A DNA stretch of 64,000 nucleotides from an uncultured Duncaniella sp. (GTDB lineage Bacteria; Bacteroidota; Bacteroidia; Bacteroidales; Muribaculaceae). Below, piece after piece: positions 1 to 9,168 of the stretch. The stretch lies in assembly GCA_910577255.1 (NCBI GenBank), contig CAJTMH010000001.1:620001-684000 (forward strand). The letters run 5' to 3'. The translations under genes were made by a program, and so were the position numbers. The stretch's first letter is position 1. The number at the start of each line of letters is the position of its first letter. The notes below the pieces were generated by a model. The model did not search any database, had not been told where the DNA came from, and saw nothing but the letters and a program-made list of their open reading frames with translations.

Positions 1-33
1 CACCTTAAATTTATTAAAAGTTGGACAAAACCC

Positions 34-64
34 TTGATTCGGCTAAAAAAAAGCCTTATCTTTG
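34..64 (+). promoter_or_regulatory. Promoter of ppdK (TTG-N20-TATCTTTG)
   Basis: A TTG at 34-36 is followed 20 nt later by TATCTTTG at 57-64. This matches the Bacteroidetes primary-sigma consensus (-33 TTTG/TTG, -7 TAnnTTTG). The predicted start near 69 gives a leader of about 90 nt before the ppdK ATG at 160. Confidence 0.75.
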
Positions 65-159
65 CATTTTACTTAAGGCCCCACTCTCCAGGGAATCAAA
101 GTTAACCTTACTACAAACACGATAAAATTATTAATTATAATATCAATATCTAATCACAA

Positions 160-2874
160 ATGAAAAGAGTTTATACGTTTGGAGATGGAAAAGCAGAGGG
201 TAATGCCTCAATGCGCAATCTCCTCGGTGGCAAAGGTGCCAACCTTGCTGAAATGAACCTTCTGGGCATGCCCGTTCCTCCGGGCTTCACCATCACAACT
301 GAAGTCTGCACCGAATACACTCAGTATGGCCGCGACGAAGTGGTAAAGCACCTCACTAAAGAAGTTGAAGCTGCTATCGCTCATGTCGAAACCCTTACCG
401 GTAAAAAATTCAACGATCCCGCAAATCCCCTTCTCGTATCAGTACGTTCAGGCGCCCGCGCATCTATGCCCGGTATGATGGACACCGTCCTCAACCTCGG
501 TATGAACGATGCCACCGTGGCTTCTCTCGCTGAAAAGAGCGGCAACCCCCGCTTCGCATGGGACAGCTACCGCCGTTTCGTCCAGATGTATGGTGACGTA
601 GTGCTCGGCATGAAGCCCAAGAGCAAAGCCGACATCGACCCCTTCGAAGAAATCATGGAGAAGGTTAAAGAGGAAAAAGGCGTCAAACTTGACACCGAAC
701 TCGATGTTGACGACCTCAAGAACCTCGTTAAACTCTTCAAGGCTGCCGTTAAGGAATACACCGGCAAAGACTTCCCCGACAATGCATGGGAACAGCTTTG
801 GGGTGGCATCTGCGCTGTGTTTGACAGCTGGATGAACGAACGTGCCATCATCTACCGCCGCATGAACCAGATCCCCGAAGAATGGGGTACAGCCGTCAAC
901 GTACAGGCTATGGTTTACGGCAACATGGGCAACAACTCAGCCACCGGTGTGGCATTCAGCCGTGACGCAGCGACAGGTGAAAACATCTTCAACGGTGAAT
1001 ACCTCATCAACGCTCAGGGTGAGGACGTGGTAGCCGGTATCCGTACACCGCAGCAGATCACCATCGAAGGCTCTCGTCGTTGGGCTGCCCTTCAGGGCAT
1101 CAGCGAAGAAGTTCGTCACGAAAAATATCCCTCACTTGAGGAATCAATGCCTGACTGCGCTGCCGAACTCATCGCTATCGCACACCGTCTTGAAGACTAT
1201 TACAAAGATATGCAGGACATGGAGTTCACCATTCAGGATGGCAAGCTCTGGATGCTCCAGACCCGTAACGGCAAGCGCACAGGCGCTGCTATGGTGAAAA
1301 TAGCCATGGACCTCCTCCGTGCAGGTGAAATCGACGAAAAGACCACCCTCCTTCGCATGGAACCCCAGAAACTCGACGAGCTTCTCCACCCGGTATTCGA
1401 CAAGTCAGCGCTCAAGCGTGCCAAGGTCGTAGCCAAGGGTCTTCCCGCTTCTCCCGGCGCAGCTGCCGGTCAGATTGTATTCTCGGCAGAAGAAGCTGAA
1501 GCATGGGCTGAAAAGAAACGTAAAGTCGTTCTCGTCCGCATCGAGACCTCACCTGAGGACCTCCGCGGTATGGCAGTAGCACAGGGTATCCTCACCATGC
1601 GTGGCGGTATGACATCCCACGCTGCCGTTGTGGCTCGTGGTATGGGTAAGTGCTGCGTATCAGGCGCAGGTGAAATCCGTGTCGACTACAAGGCCAAGAC
1701 CGTAGAAATGGGTGGCAAGGTATACAACGAAGGTGACTGGATTTCACTCAACGGTTCTACCGGTGAAGTTTATGACGGCCAGGTGCCCACTACCGAGCCT
1801 GAACTCGGTGGCGACTTCGGCGCTATCATGAACCTCGCAGCCAAATACACCAAGACTCTCGTCCGCACAAACGCCGACACTCCTCGCGACGCTAAACAGG
1901 CTCGTCACTTCGGCGCTCAGGGTATCGGTCTCTGCCGCACAGAGCACATGTTCTTCGAAGGTGACCGCATCAAGGCTGTACGCGAAATGATTCTCGCATC
2001 CGACGAAGAAGGTCGTCGTCATGCACTTGCCAAGCTCCTCCCCATCCAGCGTGGTGACTTCGAAGGTATCTTTGAAGCTATGGACGGCTATGGCGTGACA
2101 ATCCGCCTTCTCGATCCCCCGTTGCACGAATTTGTTCCTCACCAGACAGCTACCCAGAAAGAACTTGCTACTGAAATGGGCCTCACCCTTGAAGAAGTAA
2201 AGGCTAAGGTAGACTCACTTGAAGAATTCAACCCCATGCTCGGCCATCGTGGCTGCCGTCTTGGCATCACTTATCCCGAAATCACCGAGATGCAGACACG
2301 CGCCATCATCGAAGCTGCACTTGCCGTTAAAGCTCGTGGCATCGATGTGCACCCCGAGATCATGATACCCCTCGTTGGTTCACTCAAGGAAATCCAGAAC
2401 CAGGCTGACGTTATCAACATCACCGCTGCCAAAGTGTTTGAGGAAACCGGCCACAGCGTACCTTACAAGGTTGGTACTATGATCGAGGTTCCTCGTGCTG
2501 CCCTTACAGCCAACGAAATCGCTGAAGTTGCTGACTTCTTCTCATTCGGTACAAACGACCTTACCCAGATGACATTCGGCTTCTCTCGCGACGACGCTCC
2601 CAAGTTCCTTAAATTCTACAAGGAACACGGCATCATCAAGACCGACCCATTCGAAGTACTCGATCAGGAAGGTGTTGGTCAGCTCGTCAAGATGGGTGTT
2701 GAAAAGGGCCGTGCAACCAAGCCCGAACTCAAAGTCGGCATCTGTGGTGAGCACGGAGGTGAACCCTCATCTGTTAAGTTCTGTGCACACCTTGGCATGA
2801 ACTATGTATCTTGCTCGCCCTTCCGCGTGCCCATCGCTCGCGTAGCTGCGGCGCAGGCTGCCATCGAGGACTAA
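160..2874 (+). CDS. ppdK: Pyruvate, phosphate dikinase
   Basis: Cytoplasmic PPDK reversibly converts pyruvate, ATP and Pi to phosphoenolpyruvate, AMP and PPi, linking glycolysis and gluconeogenesis. The 904 aa fit the family's usual length. The N-terminal half is the ATP-grasp-like nucleotide domain. The swivelling phosphohistidine domain carries GGMTSHAAVVARG, with His487 as the carrier. The C-terminal PEP/pyruvate barrel ends with GICGEHGG, where Cys862 is the expected catalytic acid. The barrel also has GIGLCRTEHMF and SFGTNDLTQM, the classical enzyme I/PPDK signatures. The gene stands alone between its own promoter and a terminator. The ATG at 160 is followed at once by the conserved family start (MKRVYTFGDG). 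Nothing looks broken. Confidence 0.97.
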   Translation: MKRVYTFGDGKAEGNASMRNLLGGKGANLAEMNLLGMPVPPGFTITTEVCTEYTQYGRDEVVKHLTKEVEAAIAHVETLTGKKFNDPANPLLVSVRSGARASMPGMMDTVLNLGMNDATVASLAEKSGNPRFAWDSYRRFVQMYGDVVLGMKPKSKADIDPFEEIMEKVKEEKGVKLDTELDVDDLKNLVKLFKAAVKEYTGKDFPDNAWEQLWGGICAVFDSWMNERAIIYRRMNQIPEEWGTAVNVQAMVYGNMGNNSATGVAFSRDAATGENIFNGEYLINAQGEDVVAGIRTPQQITIEGSRRWAALQGISEEVRHEKYPSLEESMPDCAAELIAIAHRLEDYYKDMQDMEFTIQDGKLWMLQTRNGKRTGAAMVKIAMDLLRAGEIDEKTTLLRMEPQKLDELLHPVFDKSALKRAKVVAKGLPASPGAAAGQIVFSAEEAEAWAEKKRKVVLVRIETSPEDLRGMAVAQGILTMRGGMTSHAAVVARGMGKCCVSGAGEIRVDYKAKTVEMGGKVYNEGDWISLNGSTGEVYDGQVPTTEPELGGDFGAIMNLAAKYTKTLVRTNADTPRDAKQARHFGAQGIGLCRTEHMFFEGDRIKAVREMILASDEEGRRHALAKLLPIQRGDFEGIFEAMDGYGVTIRLLDPPLHEFVPHQTATQKELATEMGLTLEEVKAKVDSLEEFNPMLGHRGCRLGITYPEITEMQTRAIIEAALAVKARGIDVHPEIMIPLVGSLKEIQNQADVINITAAKVFEETGHSVPYKVGTMIEVPRAALTANEIAEVADFFSFGTNDLTQMTFGFSRDDAPKFLKFYKEHGIIKTDPFEVLDQEGVGQLVKMGVEKGRATKPELKVGICGEHGGEPSSVKFCAHLGMNYVSCSPFRVPIARVAAAQAAIED

Positions 2875-2922
2875 TCCTTAGATTCTGACGATAGCCAATT
2901 AACGGCTATTATCCAATAAAAT

Positions 2923-2959
2923 AAACAGGTCTGTCATTCATTTGGCAGACCTGTTTTTA
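2923..2959 (+). terminator. Intrinsic terminator of ppdK
   Basis: An 11-bp perfect stem (AAACAGGTCTG at 2923-2933 with CAGACCTGTTT at 2946-2956) encloses a 12-nt loop and runs into a T tract. It lies about 50 nt after the ppdK stop codon. Confidence 0.85.
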
Positions 2960-3079
2960 TTATATTAGATTATATCTTAAAGCCAACATACATGCAATAA
3001 AAAGCATGCCTGTATAATAACTTAAAGAAAAGCAGCCTCTGATAGTCAGCAGCTGCATTTCTTTAATTCAGTCTTAAGT

Positions 3080-4747
3080 TTAATGGTTCAGGCTGTCCCG
3101 GATGAATGCCACAATATCCTCCTTTTCGGGCATACCGAGTTTCTTTCTTATCGCGGATTTACGCACATAAATCGTAGATGTGGTCTGTGCTGTGATGACA
3201 CTGATTTCTTTTGTCGAAAAACCGGCTACCATAAGCACTATTACCTGCTCCTCTTTTGCGGTGAGCATATCTCCATATTTTGAATGAAGATTATCGTAAA
3301 ATCCTGCATAAAGATTGTTGATAAGCTCAAACATATTAGACCAGTTTACCAGGTCACCATCAGTATCACTCTCGATCGACGATATTTTGCGGAGCATTTC
3401 ACGGTTCTGTTCAGTCGGTGTCTCAGCAACCATCTTGATTATTCCAAGCTGCTGAATCATTGCACGGCGAAGAGCTGAAGGCGTTTTTTCGTCAGATGAT
3501 CTGACTGCATGGGCCTGCAACTCATCCACCATCTTTTGCAGAGCTTCAGCGCGCTCCTCGTTTTCAAGTTCACGCTGTCGGCGGTGATGGACCACCCATC
3601 CCGCTCCGACAAGAATGAGTAAACCGACCAATGATATTATGAGTATAATCACAGTCTTATGCTCGCTTTCAGCCTTGAGTGCCATCGCATGGCTTTGCTG
3701 ATGCAATGCTCCGCGTTCTGACTCCCATTGTGATGCTTTAAGACGATTGAAGCGTTCAAGTTGGCGGTTATTCAGACCGTTCACATGTGAGAGTTTCATC
3801 TTGCCAGTCTGCTTGAAATCAATCATAGCATGCAGCAGATTGCTATAACTGCGGTAATATGTGTCATCCTCGTTCCTCAGATGAGAAGCGAAACTGTCGG
3901 CAAGCGCCAGCTCACGCGTGGCTTTGTGGATATCTCCGCTATTCAAAGCATTCATGGCATATTGCATGTGCAGGTAATCAGCCGCTCCATTATCAGGGGT
4001 TGATTTGGCGAATATCCCATCCACTGTAGCGTTGCTCTCTGTTATACGCCCCATTTCACCCAAAATCTGGGCTCGTTCAGTTTCAAAATAGAATTGCTTT
4101 TTACCCAAATCATTTATCTGTGCATACTTAATCAGCTCATCGACGATTGCTAAAGCAGTATCAAATTCTTGCGCAGACTCATACGTGCTGACGAGCATAT
4201 ATTTGGCCTCCATCTTCCTCATGCTGTCTGTTTCGAGCACCTCCAGCGTTTTCGCTAAAGGAATCAGCTCTTGACCTTGATATTCAGAAACGCCAAGCAG
4301 GACACGTATTCTTAATGTCTGAACCAACAATGAATCCGGAATCCCGGCAAGCCCGACAAGCGAGTCAAGCATATTGATTGCCCCGGGCGTATCACCGACC
4401 CAAAACTTATACCAGGCAAAAGCAGTTCCACTCTGGATATTCCTTGTAACATCCTTGCCTTTATAATAATTATGTGCAACCGAAATAAGCGAGTCGGCTA
4501 TCATGGAACGATTTTGACGCATGTGGCCCCAGGCTCTCAGGTAGTGATACTTGGCACTTACAGAGTCAACGGTCAGGTCGGTAGGATCAATTGCATCCAA
4601 TATCGACATTGCGCTGTCGGGTTTTGCCAACATCAACATTTCAGCTCTATCTATAGCCTTATTATGATGCGAAGTCGACCGCGAGCAAGACACTATGCTC
4701 ACACCCACGGCAACGACCGCCAATAGTATCAGTATGATATTTCTCAT
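3080..4747 (-). CDS. Membrane-tethered TPR protein with C-terminal LuxR-type HTH
   Basis: A 555-aa predicted one-component regulator. The N-terminus is a lipoprotein-like signal with a lipobox ending at Cys21 (VSCSR). Next come about 330 residues of degenerate TPR-like helical pairs. One transmembrane helix lies near residues 363-385 and is followed by a basic stretch and a coiled coil. The last 60 residues form a LuxR/GerE-type helix-turn-helix (LTAKEEQVIVLMVAGFSTKE, then a recognition helix). This layout places the TPRs outside the cytoplasm and the DNA-binding domain inside. No receiver or kinase domain is present. The -7 element is at 4841-4848. A shorter protein of the same design lies at 15651-16646. 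The ligand and target genes cannot be read from sequence. Confidence 0.8.
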   Translation of the reverse strand: MRNIILILLAVVAVGVSIVSCSRSTSHHNKAIDRAEMLMLAKPDSAMSILDAIDPTDLTVDSVSAKYHYLRAWGHMRQNRSMIADSLISVAHNYYKGKDVTRNIQSGTAFAWYKFWVGDTPGAINMLDSLVGLAGIPDSLLVQTLRIRVLLGVSEYQGQELIPLAKTLEVLETDSMRKMEAKYMLVSTYESAQEFDTALAIVDELIKYAQINDLGKKQFYFETERAQILGEMGRITESNATVDGIFAKSTPDNGAADYLHMQYAMNALNSGDIHKATRELALADSFASHLRNEDDTYYRSYSNLLHAMIDFKQTGKMKLSHVNGLNNRQLERFNRLKASQWESERGALHQQSHAMALKAESEHKTVIILIISLVGLLILVGAGWVVHHRRQRELENEERAEALQKMVDELQAHAVRSSDEKTPSALRRAMIQQLGIIKMVAETPTEQNREMLRKISSIESDTDGDLVNWSNMFELINNLYAGFYDNLHSKYGDMLTAKEEQVIVLMVAGFSTKEISVITAQTTSTIYVRKSAIRKKLGMPEKEDIVAFIRDSLNH

Positions 4748-4840
4748 TTTACTATCTCCATAGATAACTTATTTCTCATCTCACAGGGAATCCATATTTT
4801 CCCGAAAGAAATATTCGGATATTCTGAGTAAATGATTCTA

Positions 4841-4872
4841 CAAAAATACAACCTTTTTATTTGTATGAGCAA
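4841..4872 (-). promoter_or_regulatory. Probable promoter of the TPR-LuxR gene
   Basis: On the minus strand TATTTTTG (4841-4848) matches TAnnTTTG, with a TTG (4870-4872) 21 nt upstream. This predicts a leader of about 90 nt. Confidence 0.5.
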
Positions 4873-4926
4873 ATTTTAAAACGAAAAAGGGGAATCAATC
4901 AGAAATAGGCTTAATTATGTTCGATG

Positions 4927-5454
4927 TCAACGTTCCATCTTATTAATAGCGGAGTTGATATTATTCAGTGCTGACTTAAGGCCTGGTGATAATGACTGAG
5001 TGGCAAGCATCGACAGATGTATTTTAAGTTCCTCAAGCAATTCACTATAATGCCGACACATTTTAAATGCACAATACATTGAGAAACAACGTATGGCATA
5101 GGGCTCACACTCAGCATTTATTTTTGAGAGGCAAAAGTCTAAAAAATCCGCACGCATCGAATCCTTATCATATTCCTGATTACGCAACAGCTGAAGCAGC
5201 ATCCTTCGCTTAGCCACATTCGTCTCAGCCAGTAAATGATCTATCAGCACATCTTGTTTCGACCGCAACCACTCATCATGCACCTTGTCGCTATGGGTCA
5301 ACACCCATAGCGCATTCACTCCAACTCTTGATTCCGACGAGCCTACCATAGAGAAAATCACCTCTCTACGTGACACGTCACCGGCCATCCAAGCAAGCAC
5401 GTCCTTAACATCCGGCAAATTCATACGGCCGGAAAACCTATTTAATATCTCCAT
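4927..5454 (-). CDS. Hypothetical helical protein
   Basis: A 175-aa protein with no signal peptide or membrane segment. The composition and spacing of leucines suggest an all-alpha, HEAT-like fold: repeated helices such as RRMLLQLLRN and a run of Cys/Met-rich helices around residues 115-140 (CFSMYCAFKMC). I do not recognise a family. It is transcribed in the same direction as the downstream TPR-LuxR regulator but is separated by about 180 nt, and that gene has its own -7 element, so co-transcription is uncertain. A minus-strand TATCTTTG at 5493-5500 could be its promoter, giving a leader of about 33 nt. The reading frame is intact and ends on a charged tail. No function is proposed. Confidence 0.7.
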   Translation of the reverse strand: MEILNRFSGRMNLPDVKDVLAWMAGDVSRREVIFSMVGSSESRVGVNALWVLTHSDKVHDEWLRSKQDVLIDHLLAETNVAKRRMLLQLLRNQEYDKDSMRADFLDFCLSKINAECEPYAIRCFSMYCAFKMCRHYSELLEELKIHLSMLATQSLSPGLKSALNNINSAINKMER

Positions 5455-5605
5455 GATAAAACGTTGCTCATTAACCAGCTAATTGTAGGCCACAAAGATA
5501 AAACTTTTTCATAACTATTACCATTAATCTTCCTCGGATTCCTAAACATATTTATCATATATGTGTTTAATAGATAAACGAAATCTTTTAATAACACACA
5601 TAACA

Positions 5606-6190
5606 ATGAGCACTACTAAGAAAAGCATCAAAGGCACCAAGACAGAAAAAAATCTTGTGATTGCCTATATGGCGGAGTCATCAGCTTATACCCGCTACAT
5701 CTACTATGCCAAGCAAGCCAATAAGGAAAGTTATTTCCCTATCGAAAAAATCTTCACTGAAACCGCTGAAAACGAACTCCATCACGGCAAAATATTCTTC
5801 AAATTCCTTGAAGGCGGCTCTGTAGGCTGCGAAATGCCAGTGGATGCAGGTGTCATCGGTGACACTGCTTCAAACCTCGCCACAGCCGCTCATGAAGAGA
5901 TGGTGGAGGGTGTCGAACTCTACACCAAGAGCGCAAAAGTAGCCGAAGAGGAAGGATTCCCTGAAATCGCCGAACACTTCAAGGCTATTGCCGAAGTAGA
6001 GCGTCATCATCAGGAACGTTTTGAACGCTATCTGAAACAGGTTCAGGACGGAACAGTATGGAAACGTGAGAAACCCATCAAATGGCAATGTCTGGTATGC
6101 GGCTACATATTTGAAGGTACCGAACCTCCAAAGACATGTCCAGCTTGCGACCACCCCTATCAGCACTACATGGCTCTCGATGCCGACTAA
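5606..6190 (+). CDS. rbr: Rubrerythrin
   Basis: A cytoplasmic non-haem iron peroxidase that reduces hydrogen peroxide with electrons from rubredoxin-like donors, important for oxygen tolerance in anaerobes. The N-terminal ferritin-like four-helix domain (about residues 10-145) carries the di-iron ligands in TENELHHGKIFF and AEVERHHQERF. The C-terminal rubredoxin-like domain (about 160-194) has two CxxC pairs (CLVCG and CPACD) for the Fe(SCys)4 centre. The frame is open from 5561, but the ATG at 5606 gives the family N-terminus (MSTTKKSIKGTKTEKNL) and a 194-aa product, so I use it. It is monocistronic, with a strong terminator 75 nt downstream. Confidence 0.95.
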   Translation: MSTTKKSIKGTKTEKNLVIAYMAESSAYTRYIYYAKQANKESYFPIEKIFTETAENELHHGKIFFKFLEGGSVGCEMPVDAGVIGDTASNLATAAHEEMVEGVELYTKSAKVAEEEGFPEIAEHFKAIAEVERHHQERFERYLKQVQDGTVWKREKPIKWQCLVCGYIFEGTEPPKTCPACDHPYQHYMALDAD

Positions 6191-6265
6191 ATCAGTAGGC
6201 TCACAGCAACGACATAAACGATTTTAGCTCAGAAACTAAAATACCGATATATCTATCATTAGCCC

Positions 6266-6305
6266 AGTCCTCCCCCCTGACCACACCCCGGGGAGGACTT
6301 TTTTC
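6266..6305 (+). terminator. Intrinsic terminator of rubrerythrin
   Basis: GC-rich stem AGTCCTCCCC (6266-6275) pairs with GGGGAGGACT (6290-6299) and is followed directly by a run of T. The orientation fits the rubrerythrin gene. Confidence 0.85.
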
Positions 6306-6342
6306 GTACCATTACCAATAATGCTTATTAATATTTGTATCT

Positions 6343-6390
6343 AAAAGAGCAGGAAAGCAAACGATAAATCGTTTGCTTTCCTGCTCTTTT
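6343..6390 (-). terminator. Long perfect hairpin after tRNA-Thr
   Basis: A 22-bp perfect inverted repeat (6343-6364 and 6369-6390) with a TAAA loop. The terminal A/T pairs supply a short U tract on either strand. It starts 6 nt beyond the 3' end of the minus-strand tRNA-Thr, so its main role is probably terminating that transcript. It could also act as a backstop for the rubrerythrin transcript. Confidence 0.75.
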
Positions 6391-6395
6391 GTTTG

Positions 6396-6468
6396 AGCCG
6401 CGACCGGGGCTCGAACCCGGGACCTTTTCGTTACGAATGAAATGCTCTACCAACTGAGCTATTGCGGC
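6396..6468 (-). tRNA. tRNA-Thr (anticodon CGT)
   Basis: A 73-nt cloverleaf on the minus strand: acceptor GCCGCAA, D arm with AGTTGGTA, anticodon loop TTCGTAA (CGT, reading ACG), T arm CCGGG-TTCGAGC-CCCGG, discriminator T. CCA is not encoded. Two stem positions are A-C mismatches (6-67 in the acceptor, 31-39 closing the anticodon loop). A minus-strand TAACTTTG at 6519-6526 is its likely -7 element. Confidence 0.92.
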
Positions 6469-6602
6469 TTAAAGACTTATTTAGCCCATAAGGCTAAATT
6501 TATAATCCTTCACTACTGCAAAGTTACGATATTTATTTGATATCGTCTCAATCTGTATGCAGATATTTTATTCTATTCTCCCAATTGCATGGAGGACAAT
6601 AA

Positions 6603-8009
6603 TCAGAAACCGACGGTTTGCTTACTGAACGTAAAGTCAACCTTAGCGTTTTCAAGGTCAAGCACAGCCATAACAGGCTCAGTAACGTATGGCGTGATAG
6701 CCCCTACCACTGTGCTTTGGGTCGAATAATATGAATACATACCTGTAGCCGTATTCAAGAACGACACAAGGACCGGACAGATCACAAATTCAACATCCTC
6801 ATCTGTCACCTCGCCTTTCTTCAACAAATCAATGATATACTCACGCATTGACGAGAATGAGTAACTGCGGGTTACTGAGTTATATGAGGCATAGAATGAC
6901 GAGAGATTATCATTAACCTGCGATTTCGCAAAGAATTTATCTTTGTCCGACTTCTTTACCATGAGGATATAGGGCGGAGGGGTAAGCCCATAGTTATTCT
7001 CTATATCCTTAACCGGTACAGAGAATGTCAGAGAATTAATCACAGCCAAAGCACCGCTATCCTCATTATATCTTTGCAATATCTCACGAGCCGGGAAAGT
7101 AAATTCCACATCATATCCGGTGGGGCCCACAATCACAGTCTCACCATTATCAGCCATCTCTTTAAGATCAGGCGACATGGTATAGGATATATTGTTATTG
7201 GTCAAGACCTCTGGAGTGACGGCAAGATAACTTCCCACATGATAGAGGGTGGTATCACGCGGATTGGTCGTATCGGCAATCTTATGAACAGATCTGTAAT
7301 ATACATTAACCATATTGCTGCTGATTCGAGTCACACGACCTGAGCCGAACGAATTGGCAATGTAAAAACCCGGGAACCACTCCGCAAATGCCTGCGGGGT
7401 AGAGAACGTATTTGGTGACTCTTTATAACGGTTGAATAGACGGACACCAAACTCCTTGGGAAGCGTTACCATTATATCCTTATATATATTGCCCGATTCG
7501 TCGGCTGCAACATGGTCAGCACCGTCAATGAGTCCTGAATAGGAAGCCGACGCTATAGGATTGGCCGAATCATAGTAACCTGTCGGATCAAAATCGCTGT
7601 ATATCGGAGAAGGCAACTGACGGTTAAGCTCATAGACCTTAAGCCCCATAGGAGCTATTGAGTCGCCTGCAAACCCATCTTTGTACATGGTAAGGATGAG
7701 TTTCACAGAGTCAATGTACTCTGCCTTGACACCAAATGTGTCAATCACGGAAGCAGGCATGTATTGACACACCACATCAGATGTCAGTGTGCCATAACCC
7801 TCGGCTTTCAAGGAGCCAAGCAACTGGAGCACAGTCCTCGACTGCACCAAATCATTGCTGACCGGACGTCCTGTCACCGTAAACGTAGAGTCCATTATGA
7901 TTTCTACTTCGTCCTGCACAAGGCTCGAGCCGGTTGAGGAGTCCTCTTCGCAGGAGGTCACGGAGGCCATTGCAAGCACACCGAGCGACAGTAGAGAAAA
8001 CTTGTTCAT
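6603..8009 (-). CDS. DUF4270-family lipoprotein
   Basis: A 468-aa envelope protein. The frame is open from 8057, but the ATG at 8009 begins a clean lipoprotein signal (MNKFSLLSLGVLAMASVTSC, Cys20), so I start there. The mature part is beta-rich with many Ser/Thr/Tyr and no catalytic motif. Features such as FTVTGRPVSNDLVQSRTVLQ and repeated SVKLILTMYKDG-type strands match my recollection of the Bacteroidetes DUF4270 family of unknown function. It lies 69 nt downstream of the glycogen-synthase-like gene on the same strand. That pairing is common in Bacteroidales and suggests co-expression. It is probably anchored to the outer membrane. Its role is unknown. Confidence 0.8.
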   Translation of the reverse strand: MNKFSLLSLGVLAMASVTSCEEDSSTGSSLVQDEVEIIMDSTFTVTGRPVSNDLVQSRTVLQLLGSLKAEGYGTLTSDVVCQYMPASVIDTFGVKAEYIDSVKLILTMYKDGFAGDSIAPMGLKVYELNRQLPSPIYSDFDPTGYYDSANPIASASYSGLIDGADHVAADESGNIYKDIMVTLPKEFGVRLFNRYKESPNTFSTPQAFAEWFPGFYIANSFGSGRVTRISSNMVNVYYRSVHKIADTTNPRDTTLYHVGSYLAVTPEVLTNNNISYTMSPDLKEMADNGETVIVGPTGYDVEFTFPAREILQRYNEDSGALAVINSLTFSVPVKDIENNYGLTPPPYILMVKKSDKDKFFAKSQVNDNLSSFYASYNSVTRSYSFSSMREYIIDLLKKGEVTDEDVEFVICPVLVSFLNTATGMYSYYSTQSTVVGAITPYVTEPVMAVLDLENAKVDFTFSKQTVGF

Positions 8010-8078
8010 TTTATTCAATAATGTATAGAAAAGGATACTTCGACGGCAGAGCTTCACGCGTCAAGCCATCATCTGTCA

Positions 8079-8894
8079 TCAATCCTCAGTAAGTGTACGA
8101 TAAAATTCAGTGTATTTAGCCGGGCGGTCCTCCTCTCCATCAAATGGCAAGAACGGTTTTCCGGAAGCCTTGGCATATTCAACGAGCTCAGGATCGACAT
8201 CACCAGTCACAGCAATAACTGCGTCAGCATAGTCGATAGCCAGCTTGTTGAGGGTCTTGAAATCGACAGGCTCTTTACCCAATGCGGCAATATCTTCAGG
8301 AGCGAACTCAGCCATTTCAAGTTTTTCCACAAATCTCGGATCCAAAGATCCTTCAAATTTCTCGGGATGGAGAGCATAGACAATCTTTGAATTGCGGAAA
8401 GTGGGATCATCCTGGTACTTACGACGAAGATAGAGTGGAGCAAGAGCAGAAACCCAACCGCTGCACTGAATAACAGCCGGTTGCCAACGGAGCTTCTTAA
8501 CAGTCTCGATGACACCCATCGTGAAGAACATGACACGCTCGTCATTATCTGCACAAAGCACCTCTGTCTCAAGCCCCTTCTCGGGAAGTGGCTGGAAATA
8601 ATCGTCGTTGTCGATAAAGTAGACCTGCATCCTTGAGGGAAGGAGTGTGGCCACCTTAATAATCAACGGATGGTCAGTATCGTCGATGATGATGTTCATT
8701 CCCGAAAGACGAATCACTTCGTGAAGCTGATTACGACGTTCGTTAATACAACCATATTTAGGGGTAAAGGTCCTTACTTCAAACTCTTTGCCATGAATAC
8801 CTTGTGGGATATCGCGACCAAGCACTGACATTGGAGTGTCTGCGAGATAAGGTGATACTTCCTGTGAGATGAATAATACTTTTTTAGCCTCCAT
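8079..8894 (-). CDS. Truncated glycogen/starch synthase-like protein (GT5 N-terminal half)
   Basis: A 271-aa protein resembling only the N-terminal Rossmann half of GT5 glycogen synthases. It opens with KVLFISQEVSPYL and contains EVRTFTPKYGCINERRNQLH and VIQCSGWVSALAPLYLRRKY, counterparts of the GT5 segments holding the R-x-x-Q-LHE and HxHDWQ motifs. The ADP-glucose-binding KTGGL motif expected after residue 15 is missing (ADTPMSVLG instead), and the C-terminal nucleotide-binding half of a roughly 480-aa synthase is absent. It is probably not an ordinary synthase; a regulatory or divergent role is more likely. It leads an operon with the DUF4270 lipoprotein. A minus-strand TAACTTTG (8982-8989) is the likely -7 element. 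Confidence 0.78.
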   Translation of the reverse strand: MEAKKVLFISQEVSPYLADTPMSVLGRDIPQGIHGKEFEVRTFTPKYGCINERRNQLHEVIRLSGMNIIIDDTDHPLIIKVATLLPSRMQVYFIDNDDYFQPLPEKGLETEVLCADNDERVMFFTMGVIETVKKLRWQPAVIQCSGWVSALAPLYLRRKYQDDPTFRNSKIVYALHPEKFEGSLDPRFVEKLEMAEFAPEDIAALGKEPVDFKTLNKLAIDYADAVIAVTGDVDPELVEYAKASGKPFLPFDGEEDRPAKYTEFYRTLTED

Positions 8895-8981
8895 GAAGGG
8901 TAGTGATAGTCTTAGCGAACCGACACCTCTATTGGAACACCAATCATGAGGGGGACAGCTCTATGTTTAAGTTTTAGATTG

Positions 8982-8989
8982 CAAAGTTA
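8982..8989 (-). promoter_or_regulatory. -7 element upstream of the glycogen-synthase-like gene
   Basis: Minus-strand TAACTTTG fully matches TAnnTTTG. No good -33 TTG is visible at the usual distance. The predicted leader is about 80 nt. Confidence 0.5.
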
Positions 8990-9168
8990 CGATTTTTTTT
9001 TCATTTTTCCCACTCCGGCCCTCATAAACCGTTAAATTTTCTACTTATTAGCCATTATACAGCCTTTCCCCACAACAAATGAGCATGCCAATACAAGGGC
9101 ATTAACATTTATTATGGGAAAGCACCCTAAGTTTACCTCTCGGGGACATTCCGCCGAAATAATCCGAC

